64,000 bases of DNA from Tetmemena sp. SeJ-2015 (Eukaryota > Ciliophora > Spirotrichea > Sporadotrichida > Oxytrichidae): the NCBI GenBank assembly GCA_027382625.1, contig JAJKFJ010021265.1, positions 62,001 to 126,000 of the forward strand, written 5' to 3'. Below the pieces are notes generated by a model that worked only from the letters and a program-made list of their open reading frames with translations, ran no database searches and was not told where the DNA came from. Positions 33,565 through 47,094 of this stretch are shown here, in pieces (position 1 is the first letter of the stretch; each line of letters starts with the position of its first letter). Both the position numbers and the translations under genes were made by a program.

Positions 33565-36500
33565 ATGAAAGGAAACTTAAAACCTCAAGAAAGATCTGCT
33601 GAATACTTATTTTTAAAGCTGAAGAGCTGTCGTTCTTGAAGAAAAGGAAAAATCGTTTGGCGGAAATAACATGGACTCTTATAAACAATATTATTAAATA
33701 GCTTAATTAGCGCCTCTATTTATGCAATTCTCATAATCTTAGACTACTTGCTCCTATTGTTCATACAAATGATTATGGTCTTGCACAATAGTGAGTTAGA
33801 AATTTACAATTATTTTGTGTTTGAGTTGGATATTCAAGCAGTAGAAGGGATTTTAGATGTAGTGAATGATTCATTTAAAAGCTAGCCAGCTATCTACAGC
33901 TAGTTCGGTATTGTTGCTCTGCTATTCACACTTGTTCTTTTCTTTGTTTACTATTGATAAATTAAAATTCATTTGCAGATGTAAAGCTATTTATGTTTAA
34001 GAAAGGAAAATTAATTGAAAAATTTATTACAGAGGAGTTAATAAGAAATTAGAAGATTAATTATAAAAAAGAAGATTTAAAACTTTTGCACTTCTTTGTA
34101 AAGATTTTCTATATAATTGTGACATTTATTTAAAATGCTTTAAAATTAGATGATAATACGTGAAGTATGAAGGAGAAGAGGAGAGCTAAGTAAAGAGTGC
34201 AGTTTATAAGGGCTTCTCACTTGCTATGATTTTAATTAGATCAGTAGCAGGAACTCTAATCATTGCTTTGACAATCATTATTTTATTTAATCATTTTCAA
34301 TTTAAATTGTTTAAAATGTTAATTAAAAAGGAGGAACTAAAAACTATTTTTATATGATTGATATTTATAGAACTAATTAATATTTTAAAAATTTGCGAGG
34401 AAAAATATAACTCTAAGAGTAGAATATAACTATAGTCATCTAAGGTTCAGTAGCATGGATGCGATGAAGGAAACTTAATGGTTCAATGCATCATTATCAC
34501 TATAGAAGCAATAACGCATGTGCACTCTCACATCTCAAGCTGAGTAATGCTGAATTGCATCTAGTGCGCGCATCGAAACTTCAACTGCGATAGATAGTGA
34601 AGAGCTAGCAAGCATATACTCTTTATATACTGTGTATTTACTCTATGTCACTCACTTATCTCTATATGCTCTAAGTAGAAATGATGATTATATACTTGAA
34701 ATGATAAGTGATGAAGAGTGTAAATGCATTTCCACTTGATAGCGTAAACTTACTTGAGTCGCTCAATGTGCATATGTGCGCCGTGAAACGCTCTCTCGAA
34801 TGATGCTACTTACGCACTTGTTGCATATCGGAAAAGTAGAGAGGAGATGCTTGCACTGAAAAGTGCGATAGTGATTTTCACTTCACTATACTTAAGTTTG
34901 CACTTGTTTACACTTGTATCGTAATGTACACACATGCCATGAGTGCGCATACTAGTGATTCATGTTTGCACATGATGTATGAATGATGTTAGCATGCATG
35001 AGCAGTGATACATTTCGCACACACATAGTTTGCAGTGAAAGAGTGCGCTCTCAATCAAAGTGCGATAGAGTTCATCACTCCATTAATAATGATCGATTAA
35101 AGTTATGATCAATTATAAGTATATGATTATTAAGTTATAGCGATTATTGGTTATATCATTATTAATGGAGTGATGAACTCTATCGCACTTTGATTGAGAG
35201 CGCACTCTTTCACTGCAAACTATGTGTGTGCGAAATGTATCACTGCTCATGCATGCTAACATCATTCATACATCATGTGCAAACATGAATCACTAGTATG
35301 CGCACTCATGGCATGTGTGTACATTACGATACAAGTGCAAACAAGTGCAAACTTAAGTATAGTGAAGTGAAAATCACTATCGCACTTTTCAGTGCAAGCA
35401 TCTCCTCTCTACTTTTCCGATATGCAACAAGTGCGTAAGTAGCATCATTCGAGAGAGCGTTTCACGGCGCACATATCGCACATTGAGCGCACTCAAGTAA
35501 GTTACGCTATCAAGTGGAAAATGCATTTACACTCTTCATCACTTATCATTTCAAGTATATAATCATCATTTCTACTTAGAGCATATAGAGATAAGTGAGT
35601 GACATAGAGTAAATACACAGTATATAAAGAGTATATGCTTGCTAGCTCTTCACTATCTATCGCAGTTGAAGTTTCGATGCGCGCACTAGATGCAATTCAG
35701 CATTACTCAGCTTGAGATGTGAGAGTGCACATGCGTATTGCTTCTATAGTGATAATGATGCATTGAACCATTAAGTTTCCTTCATCGCATCCATGCTACT
35801 GAACCTTAGATGACTATAGTTATATTCTACTCTTAGAGTTATATTTTTCCTCGCAAATTTTTAAAATATTAATTAGTTCTATAATATTTATTGAAATATA
35901 ACCTATTTTTAATTATATTATAATTGGAATGAAATTTGTAATAATATTTTGAGTGTTCAACATTGCTGACTTGAGAAATTAAGGCAAATCCTCATTGGAG
36001 ATTGTTAACATCTTTTCCATTTCTATGAGTATATTTCTGTTTCAAAATAAATTCAAATTTGTTTGCTGTTCTCACAGTAAACATCTGAATCAATCGAATT
36101 ACAGAATATTCTTATAAATAAAAAATATAGATCAGTGGGAGATAACAGTTGAAAATCTTTTATTTAGAAGTAATTCCGACATCTCATAGTGATGACTTTA
36201 ATTAAACAGCTATGTGTGGATAATTCAGTGGTAATATAAAAGCAACTCAATTTCATAAGATTTGAATGAACCAATTATATTCGCTTCTGAGCGTTTGCTA
36301 TAGCTACACAATGAACTCTTATTTATTTTTGCTATCCATAAGATGATCTGTAGAACAAGCTTGTTTACAAATTCTTAGTTCTATGCAATTAGTATTTGCA
36401 GCACCAATAATTCTTTATGATTAAATCTCAGCTATAATAAATAGCCTGTTGATTAACATATGTGTGCCAAATAAGACTCTTCCATTTTCAGAGACGCAGC

Positions 36501-39500
36501 AACTGACTTACTTTATGGAAATATTGCAAAAGATCTTATTCTTTCTGGACTTTGTGGTAATTGAACAAGAGAACATTCACATACCAGTGCTTATTGCTTC
36601 GCTCCTTATTTGCTCTTACAAAATATGTAATATTACAAGACTTATCTTAGAGTTTACAAATCTCTTGTCTTCAACAATGTCATTTATGAATAACTTAAAA
36701 CTATTTAAGTAGATGAGTATTTTATAGTGGATTCACATCTACTTTGATGGCTTTTTTACTTTGATCCAGATATAGTTTAACTTTAGCCTAAAAATTAAAA
36801 TTACTCACTATCACTTAAACTTCTTTTAATATTTAAAAAATTTATGAAATGAAATCATTTTTTATTTATTAGTTAGTTTATATAGACTTCATTCTTTATT
36901 AAATTTGAAGTAGTAAGTTAAATTAAATAAAATTTTCTCTAAATTTATTATAATTTACTGATAATAAAAGCAGTTTAAATAGTGTTGGATGACAAGTATT
37001 TAATTTATAGATATAATTGATTACTAATTTCTTTGCCTTAGGGTTCATAGAATGAAAAATTTATTATTATTTTTTTGGTTGTGCATAAGCCCCCTGCTGC
37101 TGTATTCTTTAAGATAAGTAACCCTGCGAGTGAAAGAGTAAAAGTTTGAACGACTGATGAACTTGGCTGCTCTTAAGGACAACTTTGAAATTTATGAGAG
37201 GGGTTTTCTTTTAATTAGTATTTTGGAGTTGAACTATGAATCTGTGAGTTTTGCCTTCCTCAAATCTCTTGTCCCCAAAACAAGTTCAATTGTTATTTAA
37301 TCTGAGTGAGAAGGCAATCCTCAAGATGCTCAAAAAGAAACAGCATTTCATTTCTGTTTAAAATCAAAATCAGTATTCTCAGGCTATATTGTCATTTAAT
37401 TTTAAGCTAATGAGATAACAGAAACTAGTTAAATGATCAAGATAACTTACGACTAGGACCAGCTTTACTCAATTAACATGAACTCAGAAGATCAAAATTA
37501 TTAGCTGCAAGATTAAACCACAGATAGTGTAAAGCATTAAAGCTAGGGAGCGGTAACTGCCCCACTCAGCACATTTAATCATTTGCACTAAAATAAAGCA
37601 TCGTCGCCTGTTCTAACTGGTAATGGGATATTCGACAAGAATCCTAAATCTGCATTTGGATCTTTATTTTTAATTGATACAGCAAGTTCAAGTCAGCTTC
37701 ACTTAACTATATTAGTAAAGAAGAAACCAAGCAGCATACCAATAAGAAAGGAATACATATTTAATTTGAAAGAATTGATTATTCAATCTTTCTATAAAGT
37801 AATTAAAAATTCTGCATTAAATTGTGATAGTTAACGCTTGTATTTAAATTCAACAAAATTTTTTAATTATATTTTTTTACTTTTTATTATTATAAAATAA
37901 TTTAAATTGATTTAAACAAAATAGTGGGAAAAATAAAATATAAACATTCATAAAACATATTTTAATTTTTTTAAGGAGACTCATCCTCTAAATCTCACTC
38001 TCAAATTGTTTTATTTGCTAGTTTTAGCCCCACCTAGCTAATTATGTTTAAAGCACTTTTAGAAAAGCAGCTCAATTTATTAAATAAATAATGGTTTGAA
38101 AAATGAGATAAGCATCTCTCAGCAGTTGCTGAAATTAAAGGTAATACTAAAAATTGGAAGGATATCTCTTCGGTAAAAATATAAATTAAGGTTTTCTCAT
38201 TTGTACAAATTTTATCTTACTTCCTCTGAGGAATAATTTTATAGGTGAAATTGTAGAAAGCATGAAATAAAAGCCTAGCCATTCTCTAAAAATTACAATT
38301 AATGGAATAATATAACTTGAATATATTTTAATGTTTTGAGTCCAAAACCTTCAGATTAAGGTAAGATACCAAAGAATTCCAAAATTGTCTTAATTACACG
38401 CACTGAAGCTAATTGGAAGAAGATTGTAAAAATATAATATACAATCAAGTAAGATGATTAAATTATGAATTTTAATGTTGAATAAATCGTTTACTTCTGT
38501 TAAAGTTAACTTTAAATTAGTAATTAAATAGATTTGATAACTTAATCCTGTGTATATATTTCCTTGTTTTTATATAAATAATATCTTCAATCTCATAAGC
38601 TCTTCATAATTTATTAAGCAGCTCTAAAAAGCTGAAGTTGCTTGACAAGGATATAAGGAAATACGTAAAGCATTTGCTAAACTATAGGACAACTTACTAA
38701 AGAATCTCTGACAACTCCGAAGAGGATTCTAATTAGAAAAAGAGATTGTAGCATTACAAGAACAAGTTATTACAAGTCTACTTCATCCTTGAGTTCGTAG
38801 AAAATTTATTTTAATGTGCATCTGGCCTACTTTCTGCTGGTAGACTTAATGAACAACAATAGCTACTCTTTTATAAACAGAACTTAGGTAATGGTTCATT
38901 CATTTTTAAGTAAGATGATATATTTCAATTTTTTATAGTTCATGTTTATCACTTGGAAAAGATCATGCAAGAGAAAGAAAGCCTTGCGAATTCAAAGCAA
39001 TCCCAACTCACAAACACATCCAGCAATATCAACATCATTTAAATAGAAACCATAAATATATTGATTTAGATGGTGAAGATAAACTAACTTTACACTGAAT
39101 TGCAATTAAAGCTAGAATACACTACTGATAAAGTGGGCATGTTTTGGAATAATTTAGTCTATGAGAGAAATAACGTAAACCTTTTCTTGGAAGGGTGTGA
39201 CATTTCTAAATCCATTGATGACATCAAATGTATTTATGACAGTATCTTAGAAAACAACTAGGATAAGACAGATAACAACATATAAAGTATTTATTTTAGT
39301 AGTATCTCTATGATAATATTAAAGATACAAAGTTATACCTGATGATGGCTTCTTTTTTCAAATTTGTAATAACGATTACTCTTCTAAACTTATTTGTAGG
39401 TGCTATTCAAGAACAAAGAAGCTTATGATGAGCTCGTTAACTACAAGTAAGCGCAGTCTCTCAAAATGTTTTCCAATAAGAGTTTTTTGCAAGATAAATA

Positions 39501-42500
39501 TAAAACATAGCTTAAAGATTAGAGTGATTAATCTGAGAAGGGATTTATCATAGCTCTTTTATTTAATAGCTGAGTTCTCCTTCAAAAATGAGATGAAGCT
39601 GACTTCAATCAAGATATTTAAATTAAGATAATCTTATTTGTAAAAATTGCAATGAATGAGTAGATAGGCAGCTAAGCTGACCTTGTATGAAAGTAGTTCA
39701 GTGCAAGGGATGGTGCTAAATAAGTTGATGCCGTCTGTAGTTGCCGAGAATCATTTGAAGTTCATCCACGGGTTCATGAATATTTTTTATAGTGGCAAAA
39801 GCTCCATCATTAATAGAAAGAGAGAGTCGTATATCAAGCAAAGGAATGGAAACATACTTCCCGTGAATATCTTGTTGATAGTAAGCTTCAAGGTTTCTTC
39901 TTCGATGATTATGATGATTGAGGAAAACAAGGAACTAAATCCCTTCTAAGATGATCAGGAGGCCACTTATTATTTAAGTTTAACTTCTAACGATATTCAA
40001 TAAATACATTGAATGTTATAATTCTCCCATTAACTCATTCTTATTAAATTAATAATTATTTTGATTGCTCACCAAGCAAGTTAAGCATTCGGAATAATAG
40101 TGGCAGACTCCAATTAAATTTATTAATTTCAAGGTTAAGGAGTTCAGTGCTAGTTGTAATGAAGTTTGCGATCTCAACATGCATTCTTTCCAGTGGGTGA
40201 CTTCAAAATTATATGATGACAATGTATTTCAAATTACATATGTACATTCTAATCCATGAAAACTAGAAATCTTATAAACTCACTAGATTCTTCCTTTTAA
40301 TAAAATTCGCCAAAAATTATTCCCGTTATAAATTAAAAAAAATTATTTTTTCTGATAATTAAACTTTTTATTAAATTTTCGATTCAATTCCATTATAAAA
40401 TTAATTCAAAGAAGATTATTTCAATTTAATTATCAATTGCCAAAATATGGATTTTAAACTTGAAAACATTTTTGTGTCTAAAAAAATGATTAGACTTAAG
40501 AAAATATGAATGAGTTATTTATAATTTAAAAAATATTTAATTAAGTTTTTAGTGACAGACGAGCATAACATTTCTCTGAGCATTTCACATTTGTTTTCCA
40601 GCTTAGCAGACTCTTCCTAAGATTTGAGTGACATCTTTGCTGAGAACCCAGGAATCATTTAATTATTTATTGTAGAGGTGACTTCTAACTTCGAGGAGCT
40701 TTTTACTAAAGTATTATAAATTGATAGCTAGTGAATAAGGTGATACACGATAATGAAGAAATCAGACTAAAGTACTTTTCTCAAAGAGACGCATCTTATT
40801 CTCCTCTAAGGACAAGTGTGTAAACCTCAAAAACTCTAACTATTTTTATTTTGCTTATTTACTTATCATGGTTTACTTGATGAAGATGTGGACTGAGACC
40901 TACGAAAACTCAAAGATAAAGTAACATGTATTCGCCATACAAAAGGCTCATCCTCAAACTTACTCTGATAGAATCAACCAATATTTGATCTCTCAAACTC
41001 ATTCACACGGAGGAGAACTCAATGCTACCATTTAGGTCAACGATGACAGGCAAGTGTTTCAGTTTCGGTCTTAGAAAATTGAAGAAATTCAATAGACTCA
41101 TTTCTCAAGAAAGAGTGACTAAAATATCATAGCAGGATTAAATGCCAGTATGAATTAATCTACTTCTCAAGAACCAAACAACTAGATTGACTTGAATCTA
41201 CATATGTTTTAAATTTGGTGAATAGCGTGTCAACTACAAATACTTCAACTAGTCAAGTGAGCTCAGAGTACATGAACTTTGCTAAATTTTCCACCTCTGG
41301 TACGGATATCTTAAACTTAACTAAAATAAATAAGCACTATATATCAAGCTTCCTTCATCTATAAAGATAATCTTCCAAATAGTAGTAATAGTCTCCATTA
41401 CAAAAATTATTTGTTCCATCCTCATAGTTACAACGAGCATCGTTGATTTAGTATTGACCATGCAGAACATTCAGGATGCAAAAGACAGCATCAATGTGGG
41501 TTCTTTAGCTTATCAAATGGTGAATTAGATTCGATATGTTCGTCCCTGCATCAGGAATATGCTAAATATAGTCAATAACTTTTAAGAGCCCTCAACTCCA
41601 AATAAAATTATTAGTAAATATATAGAACAGGTTGGCGTTTTACAAGACTATGACGAACTACTACATCGGCAGGCTAAAAGATAATCTTAACATTGTCAAC
41701 AAAAAGTCATTAGGATTGGGTTAGAAGTACGATCTCTATTATCTGGACAGCAAGAACGCTATTTATTCTGAGTTGTCATCTTAATATAAAAATATGTTTA
41801 GTATCCTTTGAACATATTCAGCTCACTTATTTTATTTTATGTTAACCAAGTTAGTGACTTGATGTCCAAAATCAATACCTACGGATATTGATCTCAAATA
41901 ATAAAGCTCATATTCTTCGTTATTAAATGTTTATTTGGCATTAATGTTTATGAAAGTCTTTTTGAATTACATGAATTATATTTTTATTAAGGATACAGTA
42001 TCTTTTAAACCAAACAAGAAACTTTGAATGACTATTTAATTATCTTTTAATTTTCTCATTTTAAAATTTGAATGTGTTCTACTCTTCCACTCATTTTGAT
42101 ACTGCCTCTCTTAACGATAGATAGCTGTTCTTTGTGATTTATTAATTTATAACTTCTGATTTACAACTAAAACATGAATTGTGTATGACAGCGCCAGAGA
42201 TTTTGGACTACTCTACATCGCTGATAAAATTTCCTCCATTCAAACAAAGAACCAGTTCCTTGACAAGATAAGTTTAATCTGCTTTGGCATTACTCTCGCC
42301 TGTGGCATTTTTATCGTCCCTCTTACTATCAGAGTCAACTCAAGACTTTAAAAGTTGATGAAGATATTTTTCAGTCTCAACAAGGCTCATATATTAATTT
42401 GCTTTTATGAAATAAAATTGGTACCCCGGCTGTAATCCCGTCTACCCCCTTCTATCCTTACTCCATTACCCTAATTTTTATCTTAAAATGTATGTTTTTT

Positions 42501-45500
42501 CTCCATAATTTATTTTACATATTAAATTTTTCCTTTGCCTGATCAGTAAGATTTTATGATGAATTTTTTTATTTAAAAATGTTTTTAGGATATTTTTTAT
42601 TAAAATAATCTAATAAGGCCTGTTATAAGGCATTTTTTTCATTTAAGCCTCAAACTTTTGTCTTAAGTCAGTGTTTTTCAATAAATAATTTATTTAGCCC
42701 CAAAAAATTCCAAAGGTCAAATACTGTTAATTTTTTGCATTTTAGGTCGATTTGAGGATTTATGGACTATTTCTAACAATTTGGACTATAAAATGGGAGG
42801 AAGTTCAATTCTGGCTACTCTCCTCTTTAAATATTTCAATATATTAAGTTTGCACTTAAAATTTTATTTAAAAACAATGAAGAAAATAGAAAAATAATTG
42901 GGGGGGGCCTTTCCTCGTCATCCACTTTTTTCATGAAAATATGAAAAATCACTGTCAAGCCTAAAATTACCCAAAAACACCAATTTTTTAGTTCTAATTC
43001 AATTTCAGAATACTTATTCTTATCATACTCTTTAATTTAGAAAGCAGAACTTAATTTTTTAAAAGTAGTTAGACAAAAATAAATTATTTTTAAGGCAACT
43101 TTATAGCAAAAAGACTTTATTTATTAAAATGAAAATATATTTTGTCATTACTAAGATAAAATTAAAGACTAAAAATATCTATGCTAAAAAACTATTTATA
43201 TATTGAGATGAAATTCGCTTAAATATGCTTTAAGCTTTTTAAAAGTAAAGGCTTTTATATCCAATTCTGAAATATTTTAACAGAGAACTTTAATAAATAG
43301 GATTGCATATTTTATCATACAAACAAAGAACAATATGAGTTTAATAAAATAAAATGATTTATATATAATTTTTAGCTAAGACTATATTTTTAAGGGAGAC
43401 TAAAAATGAAGAGGACTCAAATTCTGTGATATGATGTTTAAGAGTTTTTTTATTTAATTGTTACATTAGATATCTTTAACTTGTGACTGCATTAATTTTC
43501 CCTTATGATATTTTCATTCCTTTAAAATTCAATTTTTTTTTAAAAGTGAATATTTATTTAAGGTCCTAAATATTTTCTTAATTTAAGAATGAATTCATGA
43601 CAGACCCTTTGAGTTTAAATTTGGGCTTAAAAATTGGTGTTTATGGCTAATTTTAGGCTAGACAGTGATTTTTTATATTTTCATGAAAAAGTGGATGACG
43701 AGGAAAGGCCCCCCCCCCAAATAATTATATATTTTACCTTGAAAATCATTGACTTAGGACAAACACTTCAGCTTCAAATGACAGAATTGTCTTTTATAAC
43801 TGGAGCTATTGGATTTTTTTAATGAAAAAATGCCCTATAAACATGTTTTTAAATAATAAAATTCATCATAAAATTTTACTGATCAGGCCGGGAAAATTTT
43901 TATTAGTAAAAATATTTATGGAGAAAAAAATTATTTTAAGTTAAAAATTAGGATGATAGAGCCAGGGTTCCAGGGGGTAGCCGGGGTTCCATCTACCCTA
44001 ATAAAATTTACTTTCTCACATTGAAAAACTAATTCAGAGTATCAGTTTGTATTAATCCAATCAGAAGAAGTCACAGTCAGCCAACAATATTTAAGTATAG
44101 CTAATTCTATTTTACAAGCTTTAACAGAGAGAGCTGATTCTTTTCTAGTAGATTGATCAAGATCCAATATATTTAAATTAGATGTTGAAAGAGCTAAAAT
44201 TGATCAACAAGGAGAAGAAAATATTTATAATTAGATATTTTTAAGTGAACTTTATTTATTTTTCTAATTTTTTGACTATAAAACTTATTTGTGAAGAAGT
44301 TCATGGGAAAGTTATTGATTAGACTAGAAACGAGGATGACTCTCGCTACTCTCTATATGACGGGGAAGAGTACCTTGACGAAGATAAAAAGGAGAAGCAG
44401 AATTTTTCTTTCATGAAAAATATTTCAAAGCAGATGGAAAAACAAAGGATATAGAAAGAACAAGAGGCACATAGAAGGAAGAAACAGAGGAAGATAAATC
44501 ATTTTATTAAGCTAGAAAAAAGGATGAAGAATGCCAAGAATAGATAATCACAAATTGAGTAAAGTTTAAACTATAAATTTTATTTAAAAAGGGAGAAATT
44601 TAATTTTAAATTTAATTATAGGTCAAATACGAATAGATGATCACGAATTTGAAAAATAATGAAGACAACGACAGCGAATTACAAGAGGGAGTTTAATTAG
44701 TTTACAGAAATAATAAAATAACTAAATTAATGGCACACTCTAAATCACCTCATTTCTAACAATCATTAGGACAGATGATCAGCGCTTCTCCTTATTACCG
44801 AAAACTCTATCATCACATTGGAGAAATAAAAGTAGATGGAGATATATGCAGACATTTCAAACATGAGGAAGAATTTCACCCAATCAAAAAATTCTATTCT
44901 CACGAAAACGATGAGATTCAATATCAAGGATGTCATCCATGAACGAAAGGAATATATCAGTTGCACTTTGTAAATAATATGCAAATAACTAATAGCTCTA
45001 TTTATTCACATTCCATACTTTGTTTGTATTCTCACTTGTAATTAAAAAGAATGTCTTTTCGCACTGTTGTCTTCATTATTTTTCAAATTCGTGATCAACT
45101 ATTCGTATTTGACCTATACTTGATTTAAATAATTATTTAATACTTGCTCCGATTTGGATATACTCTTTAAATTTGAATTTCATTTTAATTCATATTTGAA
45201 TGGCAAGACGATATCTTTTCTTTTTAATTTTGATATATGTATGGTTAAGATTTTCAATTTAAAATTAATGAATTGTAAATCTAAAATAAACAGAGAGAAC
45301 ACTTATTAAAAGTAAGGTTTATTTTTCTTAAATCTGAAAGGAATACACTGATTTTGTAAAGTCATTCTTTTTAAAGCAAATTAAATTTGTTGCTTAACTT
45401 AATCCTCAATATTTTTTATTTAATAAAAAAAATTATTTAATTAATTTATTTGATAAGTTAAGAGGAAGAAGACTCATCTCAAGAAGGTGTACCTAAAAAG

Positions 45501-46698
45501 AAAGGTTCAAGAAAGAGAAAAAACTCTGTAGATATTCAAGATCTACCACAAGATGCCACTCCCCTTAAAGCAGAGCAAGACTAAGCGGGAATAAAGAAGG
45601 TGTTCAGTTCCTACGTGAGGAGAAAGAAAACTATGCAAAGTTTTTATACCCTACTCGCCACCATTTTAATTAAGGATTGTTATTTTGCTGGCTAGCTATT
45701 TCCTGATCGTGTATACTCTCTCCAAACAAAGCTTTGATTAAATTCAGAAGAACGTGCAGATCATGTAATCTGTATACCAAAGGAAGAGTGTGATTGATAT
45801 TGCCGTCCTTACTATGCTAGAGTCACTTTCGCAAAATAAGTCAATCATGGTCAATTACAGAATAATTGCATGCTTTTTAATTTAGGCAAAGACGAATAAA
45901 TGAACTATCAGCTATAATTAAATACTAAATCTGTGATCATAATTTAGAGGAAAGTATATTTATTATAGTTAGAATGCAGTAGAAAGAGCTAGCCTATCAG
46001 AACCTTGTCGTTTAAGGATCTGATACAGTCTTATCTCAAATGAGGAATGATATAGAAGCCATTGAGGGGAAGAGCATGTGCGACTACTATTATGAAGGCG
46101 ACAAAATCTCTGACATAATAATTTATAATAGTTTTACCCTTCGTAAACTCCACAAGAATAGATTGCAAAACATTAGGGAATGGAATAGGAGCTCAAGGCA
46201 TGAGAAATTTCGTATAGTATGCGATAATGATGGTAACCTAAATATTTTTTTATGTTCAATCAGGAGAATATCACTTTCCATTATAACAACGGAGCTGACA
46301 GGAATATCACATACCTACTCTCTCACCTCTAAGGTGATCTTACAACCCTGAGTGATATCTCTTATAAGGTATTCTTCAAACCTCAGAAAACTTTCCAAGA
46401 CAGGATGCTAGTGTATATGAGCATTAATTCTTTTATTTTTTAGCGATTACAATGACACTGTGGAGAGGATGTTCATGCTTTTGTTCTTCGCATATGTTGC
46501 AATAATATTTCTTCTTATGCTTGTTTTTGCAATCAGTAAGTTTAATTTCATCTGTAAATAACTTAATGTGTTTTAGGAATATAAAAGAATCTTCGGAATC
46601 AAGTGCTTACAACAAACAAGATGCTTTTCATTATCAATTTCGAAGATCTGGTCGACGATCAAAAGCAAAAGATCAATAGTTTCTTGTCAAATTACTGA
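33565..46698 (+). CDS. Large multi-pass membrane protein with PAS-like domain, copy 1
   Basis: Starts at ATG 33565 (MKGNLKPQERSAEELSFLKK after a 20-bp IES). Then come membrane segments (ASIYAILIILDYLLLLFI; IVALLFTLVLFFVYY), a cytoplasmic/TM part at 36430-36710 (TLPFSETQQLTYF; IHIPVLIASLLICSYKI), and a helical linker at 38630-38830 (IRKYVKHLLNYRTTYQR). The PAS-like domain at 39690-39950 reads LNKLMPSVVAENHLKFIHGF and NGNILPVNILLIV. Module A follows (40540-42370: TM, extracellular helices, TM ending RVNSRLQKLMKIFF). After the hairpin element come an acidic/coiled-coil linker (44300-45600) and module B (45650-46698), ending TNKMLFIINFEDLV and TGA 46696-46698. It resembles the large ciliate families of membrane PAS proteins; a sensory role is inference. 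Many junctions are unresolved, and modules A and B could be separate genes. Confidence 0.55.
33604..33623 (+). other. IES near the start of copy 1 (20 bp, pointer GCTGAA)
   Basis: GCTGAA at 33598-33603 and 33618-33623. Removal turns a frame that soon stops into QERSAEELSFLKKRKNRLAE. Confidence 0.65.
34366..35883. repeat. Nearly perfect 1.5-kb palindrome inside copy 1
   Basis: Left arm 34366-35093 and right arm 35155-35883 (about 728 bp each) are reverse complements with only a few small indels, around a 61-bp AT-rich spacer. The arms are GC-richer than the flanks and full of short motifs such as AGTGCGC, GTGTGCGAAA and CTATCGCAC. I find no protein in any frame. It lies in a gap between the first membrane block and the next coding block of the membrane-protein gene, so it would have to be removed as IES or spliced. 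Confidence 0.95.
42420..43990. mobile_element. Hairpin element 1 (1.57 kb) between modules A and B of copy 1
   Basis: The ends are inverted: GGTACCCCGGCT at 42420-42431 and AGCCGGGGTTCC at 43979-43990. Inner arms carry the mirrored block CCTTTCCTCGTCATCCAC with an 8-G run at 42900 and a 10-C run at 43706. It is flanked by the 9-bp direct repeat AATAAAATT (42411-42419 and 44000-44008, the right copy 10 bp outside the end). The arms have diverged but align over about 750 bp. No transposase frame was seen. It could be a non-autonomous foldback element or a very long IES with hairpin potential. Confidence 0.8.
44615..45125. repeat. Inverted repeat of about 60 bp around a coding segment in copy 1
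   Basis: The block AGGTCAAATACGAATAGATG, which continues through GATCACGAATTTGAAAAATA, lies at about 44620-44680. Its inverted copy lies at about 45058-45120. The left copy reads VKYEQMITNLKNNEDND and the inverted copy reads VKYEQLITNLKNNEDNS on the minus strand. The DNA between the arms is coding-like on the plus strand (MEIYADISNMRKNFTQSKNS). Confidence 0.7.
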
Positions 46699-47094
46699 TA
46701 AATTAGCAAAGAAAGAATTTAATCTTTAATTTCATTCGGCATTAACTTTTTAAAAAATTAATGAAGAAGATACTGTAATGTTATGTATCTATCGATAATG
46801 ATAAATTTATCATTTACAGTCCTATTTAAGTAGATTTAATTGTTAGAAAAATTAATTTTGAAATTCAAATCAATTTATTCTGAAATTCAAATTAATTAAT
46901 ATTGAAATTCAAATTAATCATTTTTCACATTTCTTAAATTAATCTTAATTTTTAACCGATTATATTTGGATTGATTTGAAATAAATAGTGAGATAAGAAT
47001 AATTTCGAAGTCAAAAATTAATTTGCTGTTCGTAATTTTGCATTACTCCATAATTTAAAGACTAAAGAGTTTAAATAAGACATTATAGCAATAA

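Noticed and set aside
44766..44984. Minus-strand 72-aa ORF with hydrophobic stretches
   Set aside because: Opposite a longer plus-strand frame that continues the membrane-protein linker; the hydrophobic character comes from antisense AT-rich codons.
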